Shown here piece by piece: positions 1 through 11,156 of a stretch of 29,198 nucleotides of DNA (the first letter of the stretch is position 1; every line of letters starts with the position of its first letter). Where the stretch lies: NCBI GenBank assembly GCA_000310025.1, contig FN649742.1, forward strand, positions 4,039,094-4,068,291. Direction: 5' to 3'. Source of the DNA: Ectocarpus siliculosus (Eukaryota; Sar; Phaeophyceae; Ectocarpales; Ectocarpaceae). The position numbers and the translations under genes are program-made. The notes under the pieces were generated by a model. The model saw nothing but the letters and a program-made list of their open reading frames with translations. It had not been told where the DNA came from and did not search any database.

Positions 1-56
1 TGGGTCCCCTTTTGGGTTTGTTCCCAAACCCCCCCCCCTCGTTTCCGGGGTCCCCT

Positions 57-75
57 CCCCCCCCCCCCCCCCCCC
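57..75. repeat. Poly-C run
   Basis: Nineteen consecutive C follow other C-rich blocks from position 30. The length of such a run is often wrong in assemblies, so frames crossing it are not trustworthy. Confidence 0.9.
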
Positions 76-160
76 GTACAGGGCCGTTCTCGATTCTCTC
101 AAGTGGATGCTCTCTGCTTTGTTGCACTGCCTGGTCTGCGCCTGGGCGGAGTCTACGCGG

Positions 161-178
161 CAGCAGCAGCAGCAGCAG
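161..178. repeat. (CAG)6 microsatellite
   Basis: Six perfect CAG units. Short CAG/CTG clusters recur near 1411-1456 and 1858-1880 with no sign of coding. Confidence 0.9.
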
Positions 179-1111
179 CGGTGGTCACGGGTATATATTT
201 TTAGTTTACGTGGAGCGTGTGGCAGAAGCATTGAGCGACATCAAGATAAGCAGCGAGGGATGGCAAGCTGCGTGGCTCACAAACGCACGCGAACATGCCT
301 CGGACGACAAGCAAGGAGGGATGGGGATGAAGGTAAAATGTTCTCATGGTAACTGCGTGCTTCGATGTGCTCTTGTGGTTCTACTTGGTCAGATCGCGTC
401 CCTCTCGAGTTCGGCGCAGTCAAGTGCGAAACACGTACCGCACTGCTTGTGTACAGCACACAAACTCCAGGGTCTCAGCCTTGATGATTTTAAGCGATAT
501 GAGACAAAAAACGAACAGACTGCTGTAACCACATAACACTTTTACAAGAGAGGAATTGCTTTGAATATGAATCGCTTGAGAGGGTTTTTTTTCCGGACAA
601 CAAGCAGTTGCTGGAATCGTCATGACCAGAGAGGCAGCGCGGGGGGCGAAATATTGAAATATTACATGTTTCGAAAGGCGATGTTGTCTTGTTTGTGTCC
701 AAATTAAAAACCGTTTCGACCTATCTATGCTCAAAACCTCCTACCACCAGTACACTACAGAGTCCAACTGACTGATGACGCCCTCTGCGTGGTCGCACGC
801 AACTATTAGCCAAGAGAGGGTAAAATTGCGACAGATCGGGGAGCATTGGAGGACCCGGATAAATCAGTTAGTTGGAATATTAATATTCATACTCGCAGCA
901 CAATAGATACGACGGGTGAATAGTGAGCATATATATCTATTCGGAGATTGCGGTCGGGAGAGTTTCGGTGGAGTATTCTAGGAAAAATTCAAACAAATTC
1001 TGATTGGGTTCTTGGGTGCAAGTTGGTTGCTGAGTATTTTGTTTACTTCTTCTTCTCCATCTTGGCCCGCCATGGCCGAGACCTGCCTCTCTTCTCTGTT
1101 TTTCTCTATCC

Positions 1112-1158
1112 CTCTGTCTGTCTGCCTGTCTGTCTGACTGTCTGTCTCTGTCTCTCTC
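1112..1158. repeat. Imperfect CTGT/CT-rich repeat
   Basis: Pyrimidine-rich tract of CTGT and CTCT units with few interruptions. Confidence 0.75.
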
Positions 1159-1581
1159 AATTGGCCGTTGATTCGGTCCGTCTATTGTCGCCGTCCTTTA
1201 GTCCTCGTGGGCATCCATGCCACAGTCAAAAATAAACTCGTTACTAATCGTGACTACTCTTCTCTATAATACGCTTTGCTTTTTGTCTCTGTCCTATAGA
1301 CTAGTTTCCTGTCGCTCGCGTGTTCTCTGTGGGGGACGGTGAGGAATGAGTCCATGCGTCATATCAATCTCCCTCCGGATAGTAAGCCTTTCCCAGTTTG
1401 AAGTAGATCCACTGCTGCTGTACAGCAGTAACGTACGTACGTATGCTGCTGCTGCTTGAGATATTTCCTAAAAACACCTTCTTCTCTACAAGTTTGTATC
1501 TACCTTTTTATTTTTTTGCCTCATTGCTACAGAGTCTCTACACACCTCCTGTGCATTTATTTCGCCTTCCTACAGTATATA

Positions 1582-1852
1582 CACTACCGTAAGAGGCGGA
1601 GAGATGGCACCCCCCGAACATGTAGACCAATGTTTCAAAGCTTGCTTGCTCCTCAAGCCAACCCCGATTGATTGTGCCAACAACCAAGATGGGGGTTCGT
1701 TGGGGATCAACATCTCGTCGAGGGCTTGCTGCAGACGGACGTAGAGTACGTGTCGGGCTATGTTCGCACCCCCCCCTTGGCTGTGGAGCAATCGAATCCA
1801 CCTCGAAAAGTCGGTCTAGGTGGGGTGCCATCTCCCCGCCTCTTACGTACTG
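1582..1852. mobile_element. MITE-like element with Tc1/mariner-type ends
   Basis: A 271-bp element has terminal inverted repeats of about 31-32 bp. The left end starts CACTACCGTAAGAGGCGG and the reverse complement of the right end starts CAGTACGTAAGAGGCGG; both continue to a GAGATGGCACCCC block. Each end abuts a TA dinucleotide (1580-1581 and 1853-1854), which fits a TA target-site duplication. TA plus a CAGT-type terminus is characteristic of the Tc1/mariner group. No transposase frame fits inside, so it is non-autonomous. The left end could instead be drawn at the TACAGTA starting at 1571. Confidence 0.65.
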
Positions 1853-1854
1853 TA

Positions 1855-2519
1855 CACCACTGCTGCTGTTGCTGCTGTGTAAAACAAAAAGCTGCCCAAT
1901 AAACAGCAGTTAGTTGCAGAAACGGTTTGGCGAGACATTGTACATTACACGCAGTGGAACGGGAAAACAAGGTTGTTCCGCTCCGTGTCATGACATGAAC
2001 GAATTATACCGCTGCTGCTCCGCGCAAAAAGGAGAGGCCTGCATGCGTACATGCGTGGGGTGCACAGCAGGCATCAACAGAGTTGTCGCGTGACAAACTT
2101 AAACTTTGGAAACTCCAGTGTATCAACCATCGTCTCCTGCTTTGATGTGTCTCCTAAAGTGCGGTGATGTGAGACCTGGAGATTGCATGTTTTCGATGAC
2201 GATACCCGACGGCTCAACGGAAGAGCGAACATACATACATACAAGCAATACAAGTATGTATGTCGGCCTACTGCCTCTTGGATGTGCCCATGCCTGCAGC
2301 AATTCCCAGGATGTTAAAGTACCAAGGCTGCCCATGCAACGCTCCCTTTCGGAAGCATCAACACACTTGATTTTCTTTGACGGAGGCACCCGGGCCCTGA
2401 TGTCCTGATGCTGTATGTATGTATGCTACAAAACTTGTTGCAAACAACACACAGCAGAGGTAGGTGTGGTGTTGCATCTGACGTGCAGTTATTAATATTG
2501 GCCTGGATTCTCATTACGG
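1855..2519. other. No gene recognised
   Basis: Open frames up to about 100 codons exist on both strands but overlap each other and show no domain or splice support. CTG clusters occur at 1858-1880. Confidence 0.5.
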
Positions 2520-2575
2520 AAAAATAAATACACACACAGAAAGACTACCCATTCGAGATATACCCACAGCAGTCA
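2520..2575 (+). repeat. Dispersed repeat X, copy 1 (short)
   Basis: An A-rich lead-in is followed by CACACAGAAAGACTACCCAT and a CGAGATA-ACCCACAG block. The same core recurs at 3704 on this strand and near 8560 on the opposite strand. This copy resembles the 8560 copy most closely but loses similarity after about 55 bp. Probably a truncated end of a mobile element. Confidence 0.55.
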
Positions 2576-3703
2576 TGCTAAAGCAATGACTCACGCCTTG
2601 GCTCGAGGAAGAGCTAGTAGTTAATATATGCTCGGCAGCCACATCTCTCTCTCTGTTCATCTCTATGATGCACAGGAAATAAATGGGTATATTTCCGTTC
2701 CCAGGCAACCAGCACGCATAGACTGTGCAACACGGATCGGGAGGACCGCAGCAGCCAGAGTCCGTTCCGAACAGACAATGGCGAACAGTCATACCACCGC
2801 ATTTTGCCTCTGTCGGCCCGAAGTCCTACGTCGCTATCGGACGATACGGGCTCACTCACCCGGGGTGCAGCGGGCCGACTCGTTCTTCGTGTTCCCCTCT
2901 CTGCCGATCCACCGCCAACTGGATCCCAAACCCGTCCCGCCTCTCGCTTGTCCTCGTCTCCCGCGGGAGGCAAAAACACAAAACGAGGCTAATGCGCGCA
3001 CACACAACCGCCGTGTGGAGGATCCGGATCTCCCACCCCAACACACACCCCTTGGTTGCTTTATACAGATTAGATTCTGTGGCACAAAGTCCGGCCGGCA
3101 CCGGGGGCAATGCTTTGTATCGCGGCTTCCTGCTTGATCTCCCGGGCTCCGGAGGTGTTGTACGCGTGCGTGTGTTGTCCCTCTGGAACACTGCTGTGTG
3201 TGTGTGGCTCCTGCGAGTGAGTCTCTCGAGTTTACTACTGCTGTCTTGAATGGGAATGCGGCTGGACAAAATACAAAAAAACAATATTCTGCTCTGTCGG
3301 CCAGGCGCTCCGAATGGTCGCCAGTCGCCGGTTGCGTGTATGCGTAGATTTCGTAGAATCTGGCACAGCTACAATACTGCTGTTGTAGTAGCTGTAGTTG
3401 CGCCGGCCGCGTCAGAGTCACAGCTGCCAACAAGAGAGTGGGGGCTGGCTGCTGCCGGGAGGGATTGCTGAGGCCCAACGTAGTCAACCATCACCCGCCG
3501 CCCAACCTGTGGTTGTTTGGTTCTTTTGACCAGAGGCGTCGCAGCAGCTTTGCAATCGCTACACCAACTCTCTCGCGGGTGCTGATGAAGGTTTTCTCGT
3601 GCGGCCAGCAAGATCCTTTCACAGAAACACGAAAAAATTCAAGTATTCCTATGTAGTATTAAGAGGCAACGTGTTGCATTATTAGACTACATAGGAGGGA
3701 GAG
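2576..3703. other. No gene recognised; GC-rich stretch open on both strands
   Basis: Between about 2610 and 3490 several overlapping frames of 140-211 codons are open on both strands. That is expected of GC-rich DNA with few stops; residue composition is unlike a folded protein and no acceptor-donor pairs were found. A 10-bp inverted repeat at 3648-3657 and 3686-3695 could form a stem-loop just before repeat X. Confidence 0.45.
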
Positions 3704-3830
3704 AAAAATAAAAAACAAACACAGAAAGACCCTACCTACCCGTTGTACCTATAACCGCAGTCGAACGGGATGTGTTACAGAGGAGGAGTCTTTTCAGTGA
3801 GTGGAGAGAAACAGGTGGGCTTGTTTCGAG
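3704..3830 (+). repeat. Dispersed repeat X, copy 2
   Basis: AAATAAAAAACAAACACAGAAAGA is divided here as an A-rich lead followed by ACACAGAAAGAC, then CAGTCGAACGGGATGTG and GGAGTCTTTTCAGTGAGTGG. The reverse complement of 8570 downward has the same blocks in the same order. Similarity fades after about 130 bp. Opposite orientation makes this and the 8330-8570 copy candidate terminal inverted repeats of a segment of about 4.9 kb. Confidence 0.6.
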
Positions 3831-4718
3831 TCATAGTCTATACACTGAGACTTGACAGTCTGATGAAATTCATACCCTACAACATGTGTTTTACCTTGCT
3901 TGGCGATCCGGACTATGAACGAACACACATTGCATCTAGATCTATCTTTAGCTGTGGTTACACAGCAGCAGCGTCGACTTTCCCACCCCACCAATCTACA
4001 TCTAGACTAACTAGTAGCGCGCTCGGGATACGGCAAAATCCGACGAAAAGAGGAGTGAGTGCGAAATTACAGGAGGACCGACCGCCATTCCCTAGTAACC
4101 CCAACTGCCCCGATTGTATGATTTATCCAACAAGTTTCCATAGTACGAAAAACCTGGGAAGGTTACTCAAATTACAGCACGAATAAGAAGGGCATGTACG
4201 CACAAAGGAAGGCAGAGACCGACGATGGGGCAACAACAACAAGGGACGAGACAGAGATGTTTACCAGCACACATGAACAAAAGCAGCGCACCTGACAGCA
4301 GTACCTACAATATAATACGCCGACATCATCAGGGGGACCTTCATCATCACCACCTGGCACGATGGGGCACCAGGGAGGTACGCAGGCAGCGATTTGGTTG
4401 CGAAAGCGGTCACTTGGTATTTTCATGATATGTATATTTTGGTACACAGTTTCGGTACTCCTCGCAAACAAACACAAAAACTAGGGAGAGGGGGAGGGGG
4501 AAGAGCGTCTTTTGCAGTTTCCTTCCCGAGATGGAAGAAAAAAGTATCAATTGGTTGGTGTGGCACGGCAAGCTTGGGCACGGCATACATGTAGCAGCCG
4601 ATGATGGTAGGGGAAGGGGGGGGATGAAGACACGACGGTAACTGCACAGAGTATCGGTAAGACGCGGGCATCAACGACAGTTATGCATATAACTGCGTCA
4701 CTATCGAGTGCAAACAAC

Positions 4719-4856
4719 CTGCTTCTCCGCCAAGCAAACGAGAGAAAGGACCACGAAAATGGAGACGGCCGGGCCGTGCGCGCCAGCCTTTAAGGTTTTC
4801 TCAAGGATCTCATAGCCAAGTCGGGTGCACAAGGTCGTGAGCGGCCTGGCAGCAGC
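4719..4856 (-). CDS. Exon-like segment d, unrecognised
   Basis: Forty-six codons, phase 0 at both ends, preceded by a TCTTCTTCTTCTCAG acceptor and followed by CAG/GTTG. The peptide includes PLTTLCTRLGYEILEKTLKA and SIFVVLSLVCLAEKQ. The inverted copy at about 10365-10500 keeps the frame in part but has lost both splice sites (CAG to GTG, and GTTG to GGGG), so only this copy could be spliced. Confidence 0.4.
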
Positions 4857-6040
4857 CTGAGAAGAAGAAGATTGGACAAGTACATCGAAGTTCCAGGGTG
4901 CCAACGTAAGTACGTTAGATCAAGGACAAGGAGAAGCGAGAGATGGAAATGTATTCGGTCCACGCATACATAATGACAACTACGGTAAAATCCTCACAAG
5001 ATTGATGACACACATTCAATTGAGCTCGATCTTTGCTTCCTAAAGCAAGCAGTTACGGCAACCAAGAACGCAAACATAGACTCAACCCAGGAAAATGTGC
5101 GAGAGCATGTTCTCGGCCATCTCGTCGTCCGGGTCGCAACCCACAATCGGGTCTCGGGACAGCCATCGTGACACAGCAGCGGCGTACATCTTGATCACGG
5201 TCCATGTGTGACGCATGGCCTGCGGCAAGAGGTACATTAGTTCGAGCGCATTACAAGTGAATGCCGCCACATTCTCAGGCGATCGTGTACAAGAGGCGCA
5301 TGAGTCGTTCTTTCACAGGGGCACGTGACCTCATGGCACTTTGCTTACGTCGTTCGGTTTATAAACACCCATCACTGGCGGTACACGCTGTCGTGTGTTT
5401 CGTTTTTTTATGGTTGACGGTATCATCAGTGTTTCGTCACCAATTAGGGTGGGTTCAGCCCTCGACCCTCCTTCTTTCGGCTGAAAGCATCACCGCTCAA
5501 TTCTGAGTTGGATACACGTTCCACCGCCACGTCAATGCTTACGTCTCGATCGTCACACCTCACGCGGCAGTCTTTAGATGCTCCCCGCGTGAATCGCGCA
5601 CTGGCCGTCCTTGTCGGGGTTCATCGTAAGCCAAGCCACAGGGACGGCCCACTTCTGGAAAACTTGGACTGCTGCCACAATGTTTTGGCCCACACAGAGC
5701 AAAACGGCCTTGAAGGCGGCGTCAAAACCCTGGGGCGTAGTATTATGGCGGGGGCGGTGTGTACAGCCAGGATCAGTTGAACGAACAGCCCATTAAATGC
5801 TGGCTCTACAGCTGTTGTAGGCTATAGTAGCAGCGAGAAGAGAGAGTGAACGCCATGGAAATCAACCAAGCAACAGAGAGCATCTTGATCGGGAAACAAG
5901 ATCCTATCGTGCCACACGCAGCACCGAAACCACATTTCATTCCCGGAGCGGCCGGACATCCACCTCTCGCCAACGGTCGGCGGGTAAGGATCGGGACCAA
6001 GACATTCCTACGGCACCCCGCGGCCTCACCATGTCCTTGC

Positions 6041-6305
6041 CTGGCTGTACCCGACGACAGGGAATGCCGCGGCCACTTTGGTCCAAATCTCCTTCACAGC
6101 GGCGGCGACGGCATCGCTCGCTCCCAGGCGCGTGTCATCGATCTTGAAGAGTTCATCGCTGCCTTGGCGCCTGAATCCCGCCCAGCGCAGCATGTCTCGG
6201 ACGTTGATCTTGCTGGCCAAACCCAACAGTCGAGAGGTTCTTCTGGCGATAGAGGTGTCGAAATGACGATGAGGCGGTCTTTGCCTGGCGTCGATAATTT
6301 GTCTC
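6041..6305 (-). CDS. Exon-like segment a, unrecognised
   Basis: About 88 codons open from a CTCAG acceptor-like site to a GC-type donor. The peptide looks genuine: charged, with Trp and Phe anchors (LRWAGFRRQGSDELFKIDD) and then an amphipathic helix (AAAVKEIWTKVAAAFPVVG). It is the most protein-like frame in the left half of the window. No equivalent was found in the inverted copy, whose similarity begins just downstream of this point. Confidence 0.35.
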
Positions 6306-6316
6306 TCGCTGAGCAC

Positions 6317-8329
6317 CGAAGCTTACGAGCGGCAGCTGCGGCTCGCTCCCGCCACATAGCGTGTTGGGCGCCGTCGTGGTCGTTGTCGTCGTCCCGGCAT
6401 TCCTACCTCGCCCTCACGCCGCTGGGGCCAACCATGAAGAGAACCGTTGCCATGATCGTTGCGACCAGGCTCTTCAGGCAGCTGTCTTCCCGCGGCCGTC
6501 GCTCTTCTTCTTCAGCAGCAGCTACGACATCCTCGGGCGCCACAGGGGCGGGATGATGGTCATTGGAACAGCGGTGGCTGTGTCGACGGTGTTCTCCTCG
6601 GCCGACGGGAGGCGGGATAACGGCGGGGTAGGGGAGCGGTCGCTTGCACCGATGGTGGTCGCGAAGAGGGATACCTTGTCCACGAAATAATCATTGTATA
6701 TTGGACGGGCGGCGCGTTGGTGGGGGTAACAAGATTGATTTCGTTGTTGGATACACGAGGAAGTTGTGCCCTGCTACGACCTTGTTTCTACTTGCGCTTC
6801 TGCACGCACGTGGTGCTACTGGCACGGCCCCCGTGGTCTATCGGCGTGCTCTCAAAGGGTCGAGAACACAATGTTACGCGTTCGAATGTCGCTAGGACAC
6901 CGTGTAAGCAGTGCTTCTTCGTGAAATACACCTGTTTCGAGTTGCAGCTGTTGTTGCCAGAGGGGAGAGGATTCGTTGGCCCATATTGCCCGAACGCTGA
7001 CGGCATGCGCCTCAGAGGAAACTTCTGTGTGAGAACCCGGACAATAGCGCTCCTACCACACGGTGGGTAGATATTGCGAGCGTCGATATATTCAATACAG
7101 CCGCACAATGTCGCTGGCATTTCCCATATTGTTTTGCTGTGGTTAACCGACCTGGTGGACCTCACCATTGATTGGGTTACAACAGCAATAGTCAAAATAA
7201 TGCTGACAACAGCTTCGTTTAGCACCCTGTCTGTACTGTTGAAGCTCACAAAACAACAAAATGATGTCACATTGATCCTGACAAGAATCACGCAACTGAC
7301 TCCAGCCATGCGCGCGAAAGGTGTACATTCGGTGAAATATAGACATGAATTGGAGACGGGCGGGCCGGCTTGACTGACTAATCCCAGTCAGTGAGACTCA
7401 CCCTGGTGCACTCACCCTGGTGCGGAACTCGAGGAAACTCCATGTCTTGACGATAATATGATACCGAGAAAGCGCTTATGGCCAACGCCGCGACGACGAT
7501 GAATATCACGTACAGAGAAGCGCATATGTTTTTGGCCAAATAACATGTCACTTATCTGTAGAGAGCAAATGACAACGAATCAAATCGTGCACAGGTAGTT
7601 AGTTGCACAATTGGAGAGGGCAGACTCGGCGAGTTCCGTCCCGTGAGCTTGGTCCAAGCGCTACCTAGACGATGACCTACGACGCGGTGGTTGATGCCTA
7701 CCCTCTATGATATTCGTATTTGATTGCCCGTGGCTGTGGCGCTCGTGCAAGAGGAGAATCTCGGTGCGTTCCTGCGTTTCCCTGAGTTTTGTTAGCATTG
7801 TTCTACCGTGGACTATTTCTAGTCGTGGGTACGAGCACTGAGCTCCAGGAGGCCTACTACAGCAGCGATAGGACGTCCGGAGGCATCGAGCATTGCTTGT
7901 TCCCTCTTTTTTACAGCCGTGGATGATTTCGTATGCATATGGTAGAGGATTTGACTACAGTCGATGTAGAGCAGTTTCATTTTCATTCAAATAGGTTGCG
8001 GGTATGCTCTCTGTTCGTTGCAAGTCCAAAGGAGCACAGAGATTATCATCTGATAGGTATGGAAGGCTTCAATCCAGAGAGCATGCGTGGAGTCAAAGCC
8101 TTGTGAACTTAAAAGTTCACCTCTCTCACGACCGATGGAAAACAATAACGGCAGCATTTTGTTACCGTTCGGGTCAACCCAATTTAATTGCGCCGCCTCA
8201 AACTTACATGCGTCGTGAAGTGTGAAGTGTCTCCTGTGGCTCAAGAAAACAACTTCGCCTCAGCGTTGACGTAGAGATCCAATCGATCACTACATACGCC
8301 CAAGAACCAACCGTGTGGGTAGCGTTACC
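6317..8329. other. No gene recognised
   Basis: One ATG-initiated minus frame of 173 codons (7309-6788) is open. It is Cys-rich with a hydrophobic start, resembles nothing I know and has no splice or paralogue support. The rest is AT-richer with short frames only. If repeat X marks element ends, this stretch lies inside that element. Confidence 0.4.
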
Positions 8330-8570
8330 CAAGAAAACAAGAATAACGGAGTCACAACAGAACAACACACATTTCAACATGCGGCGAGAGTACGAGGGTA
8401 TGTATGCGGCGAGATTGCGGGCTCACTCTCACTGCTGTCTAACATGTACTCGAAATAAGTCCAGTACCCAGCCGGTTTTCCTCCACTCACTGAAAAGACT
8501 CCACCACATCTCGTTCGACTGTGGGTTTATCTCGAATGGGTAGTCTTTCTGTGTGTTTTCTTTCTGTGTT
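8330..8570 (-). repeat. Dispersed repeat X, copy 3 (inverted)
   Basis: Read on the minus strand it carries the A-rich lead, CACACAGAAAGACTACCCAT, CAGTCGAACGAGATGTGG and GGAGTCTTTTCAGTGAGTGG blocks also found at 3704. Outer bases (CTACATAAGGA on the minus strand) also resemble the outer flank of the 3704 copy (ACTACATAGGAGG). Confidence 0.55.
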
Positions 8571-9202
8571 TTTTTTTATTGTCCTTATGTAGGTAGTTGA
8601 GGTAGTTACCCTTTTTCGCGGCGAAACGATCCACACCTGGAACGTACAGTAGTTTGTGCAACGCACACCGAGCACAGAATCTCAGGCATTTATGCAACGG
8701 AATCATGCGTGTAGAGTCCCGGACACAATGCATAGCCGAACGTCCACCTCAGACCTCGACCAATAGCTTTGTTCTCTGACTCGGACGGTACCGGGTAGGC
8801 ATGGCTCGATCGGATATGTACTGGGATCAAACTGGCCTCACTTGATACATGTATCAAGGGTTAGTCTTCAACCCCCCCGAGGTTGGACACAACTCATATG
8901 GGAATATGGTGAGGCCGCGGGTGCCGTAGGAGTGTTTTTGGCCCGGGTCCTCATGCACCCGTATTGGTTGTTTGCGGTGCTGTCTGCGGCTCGAACGGGT
9001 CTTGTTCCCCGATCGATGCTCTCGGTCACTTGGTCGTTTTCTGTAGCGTTCACTTTTTCTGCACGCTACTCTGCTAGTCTACAATAGCTCCAAGTATTAT
9101 AGTATCTGCCGCGGGTACAGCCAGCTAATATGTCTTACTCGTTTCTCTGACCGTGGTTGTCCCCACCGCCCTCGTGACACTTCGCCCCAGGGTGTTGATG
9201 CA

Positions 9203-9790
9203 CTGAAGCATCACCGTTCAATTCTGAGGCATAGGCGCACACACGTCAGTGCTAGCGTCTATCGTCGCACCTCACGCAGCAGTCTGTTGGTGCTAACCGG
9301 GTTGACCGTGCGCGTGCCGGTGTTGTAAGGGTTCATCATGAGCTACGACAAGGGGGGACAGCCCACCTCCGAAACACTTGGGCGGCCTCAACAAGGTTTC
9401 GGCCCACACACAGAAAAATCGCAATCGCAGGACGTGTCAAACCTCTAGGGCGCGGTGTTAGGCAGGGCGGTGGGTACAGCCAAAGTCAGTTGTCAACCAA
9501 CCCTGGCTGAACCCACCGCCCCTCCTAAAACCGCGCCCCAGGGCCTTGACGCCGCCTGCGATTGCGATTTTCCTGTCGTGGGCCAAAACATTGTTGCGGC
9601 CGCTCAAGTGTTTCGCATGCGGGTTGTCCCCTCGTATTGACTCATGATGAAGGCGTCCAACGACGGCCAGTGCACGATCCACCCGATGAGCATCAACAGA
9701 CTGCTGCGTGAGATATGATGATAGACGGTAGGACTGACGTAGCGGTGGAACGTGTGTGTAACTCAGAATTGAGCGGGGATGCTTTCAGCC
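9203..9790. repeat. Fold-back inverted repeat of block b
   Basis: Arms of roughly 280 bp (about 9203-9480 and 9503-9790) are diverged inverted copies of the same block seen singly at 5475-5790. Marker sequences: GCATCACCGTTCAATTCTGA at the left end against TCAGAATTGAGCGGGGATGC at the right. The spacer is about 20-25 bp. Before 9203 the sequence follows the forward orientation (ACTTCGCCCCAGGGTGTTGA) and then switches abruptly. Confidence 0.6.
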
Positions 9791-11072
9791 GACGGAAGGA
9801 GGGAGGTGAGTTGAACCGAACCTGGTGCTGAAACACTGATACCGTCAACAATGAAAAACGAAACCCGCTACAGCGCATGTATCGCTAGCATTAACTAGCT
9901 TGATGTATTGTAATTAATGGATAAACGTCTCATCTGCCTGTACATGATCGCTTTGAGGATCTGACGGCATTCCATATATCATGTGCATGTACGACCTCCT
10001 GCTACTGTTTTCGAGATGGGCTACACTTGGTCCGACATCAAGATGCACGCCGCTCGGGTGTCGGGATGGCTGCCCCGAGACCCGATTGTGGGATGCAACA
10101 CGGCGGACGAGATGGCATGGACTGTTCTACGAGTGGGTCCATGCCTGCGTTGTAGGTTGCCATAACTGCTTGCTTTAGGAAGCAAAGACCAGATGCGCCA
10201 TCGCATTTTCACGATGATACCGTAGTTGTATGTCAAGCAACACGATGCACGCGACAACCGAATACATCTCCATCTCTCACCTCTCCTCGTTCTCGATTCA
10301 CCGTACATATGCACCCCTTCGTTGTACTTGTCCAATGATCTTCTTCTGTGGTTGCCACCGCTGACGACCTTGTGCACCCAGCTTGGCCTACCGAAGTGTG
10401 TAATCGGCGATATAGCCGAGGAAACGCTGAAGGCTGACGCGCATGGTCCAGCACACACGGTATTCGTTGTCATGCGGCTCCTCTGCTTGGCGGAGAAGCA
10501 GGGGGCAGGAGATGCCGACGTGGTAGTAAGCGAAGGCCGTTGCATTCGATAATGACGCAGTTGTATAAATAGGTTGTCGTTGACGCCCGCCTGACCGATA
10601 CTTCTTCAGTTATCGTCGTGTCTTCATCGCCCCCGTTCTCCTACCGCAAAACGGCTTCTGTGCCGTGCCACCCACCACTTGATGTATTGTTCTTCCATCA
10701 TGTTGAAAATAAAACTGAAAATTAAAAGGACGCAACCGACGCTCCTCCCCCTCGCCCTCTTCCCTAGCTCTTTGGCTGTTTGTGAGGAGAGCAGAAATTG
10801 CTTGTGTAGCGCATGCATAAACAGTTCACCATGAAAATACTACGTGACCGCTTTCGTAACACAATGTGCATCTTTTTCTCATTGGTGCCCCATCGTTCAG
10901 GGGGTGATGATGAAGGTCCCCCTGATGGTCACCGCCAGCACAGTGAGGTATTTGAAGGACCTCGAGGAACGCGCTCCGGCAGCCACGGAGAAGTTCAGTG
11001 GGTAGCGAGGCTCAATGCTCGGCATCCCGGCCTGTAACTGGATAGAGCCGATGTAGAAAGGCTCGACAGAGG

Positions 11073-11118
11073 CACAAATGTAGCTAGAGGACAGGTCTGT
11101 CCTCTAGCTACATTTGTG
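11073..11118. repeat. Palindrome, 22-bp arms with 2-nt spacer
   Basis: CACAAATGTAGCTAGAGGACAG and its exact reverse complement are separated by GT. It lies at the junction between the two inverted paralogous segments. Confidence 0.9.
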
Positions 11119-11147
11119 GACAGGTGTTGTAATTACAACACCTGTCC
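11118..11147. repeat. Perfect 30-bp palindrome
   Basis: GGACAGGTGTTGTAA followed directly by its reverse complement. It abuts the preceding palindrome and has no spacer, so it could extrude as a cruciform. Confidence 0.92.
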
Positions 11148-11156
11148 TCAGCTTAC

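Larger units (their letters stand above)
1..1570. other. No gene recognised; low-complexity flank
   Basis: Open frames here are short, lack paired splice signals and have no recognisable protein character. The stretch holds a poly-C run, a CAG run and a CTGT-rich pyrimidine tract, listed separately. CAG/CTG triplets recur around 1411-1456, next to an ACGT repeat. Confidence 0.6.
4170..6316 (-). pseudogene. Unrecognised multi-exon gene, copy 1 (probably decayed)
   Basis: Minus-strand order: exon a (about 6305-6041), b (5729-5574), c (5219-5082), d (4856-4719), e (from about 4353). Exon a ends at a GC-type donor (CAG then GCAAGG); b starts after CCCCAG; a and b are both phase 0. Exon d is bounded by a polypyrimidine acceptor and a CAG/GTTG donor. 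Blocks b to e recur collinearly, inverted, at 8895-11760, supporting a shared ancestral gene. Exon b ends at TAA where both other copies of the block read AAC and stay open to a GTGAG donor, so this copy looks broken, or TAA is a new terminus. Exon c also runs into TGA. The predicted peptide is helical and moderately hydrophobic. No family recognised. Confidence 0.45.

Noticed and set aside
2852-3487. 211-codon minus-strand open frame
   Set aside because: The region is open in overlapping frames on both strands, with no splice, domain or paralogue support.
6788-7309. 173-codon ATG-initiated minus frame as a transposase candidate
   Set aside because: No DDE/D spacing or other transposase motif visible, and no paralogous copy in the window.
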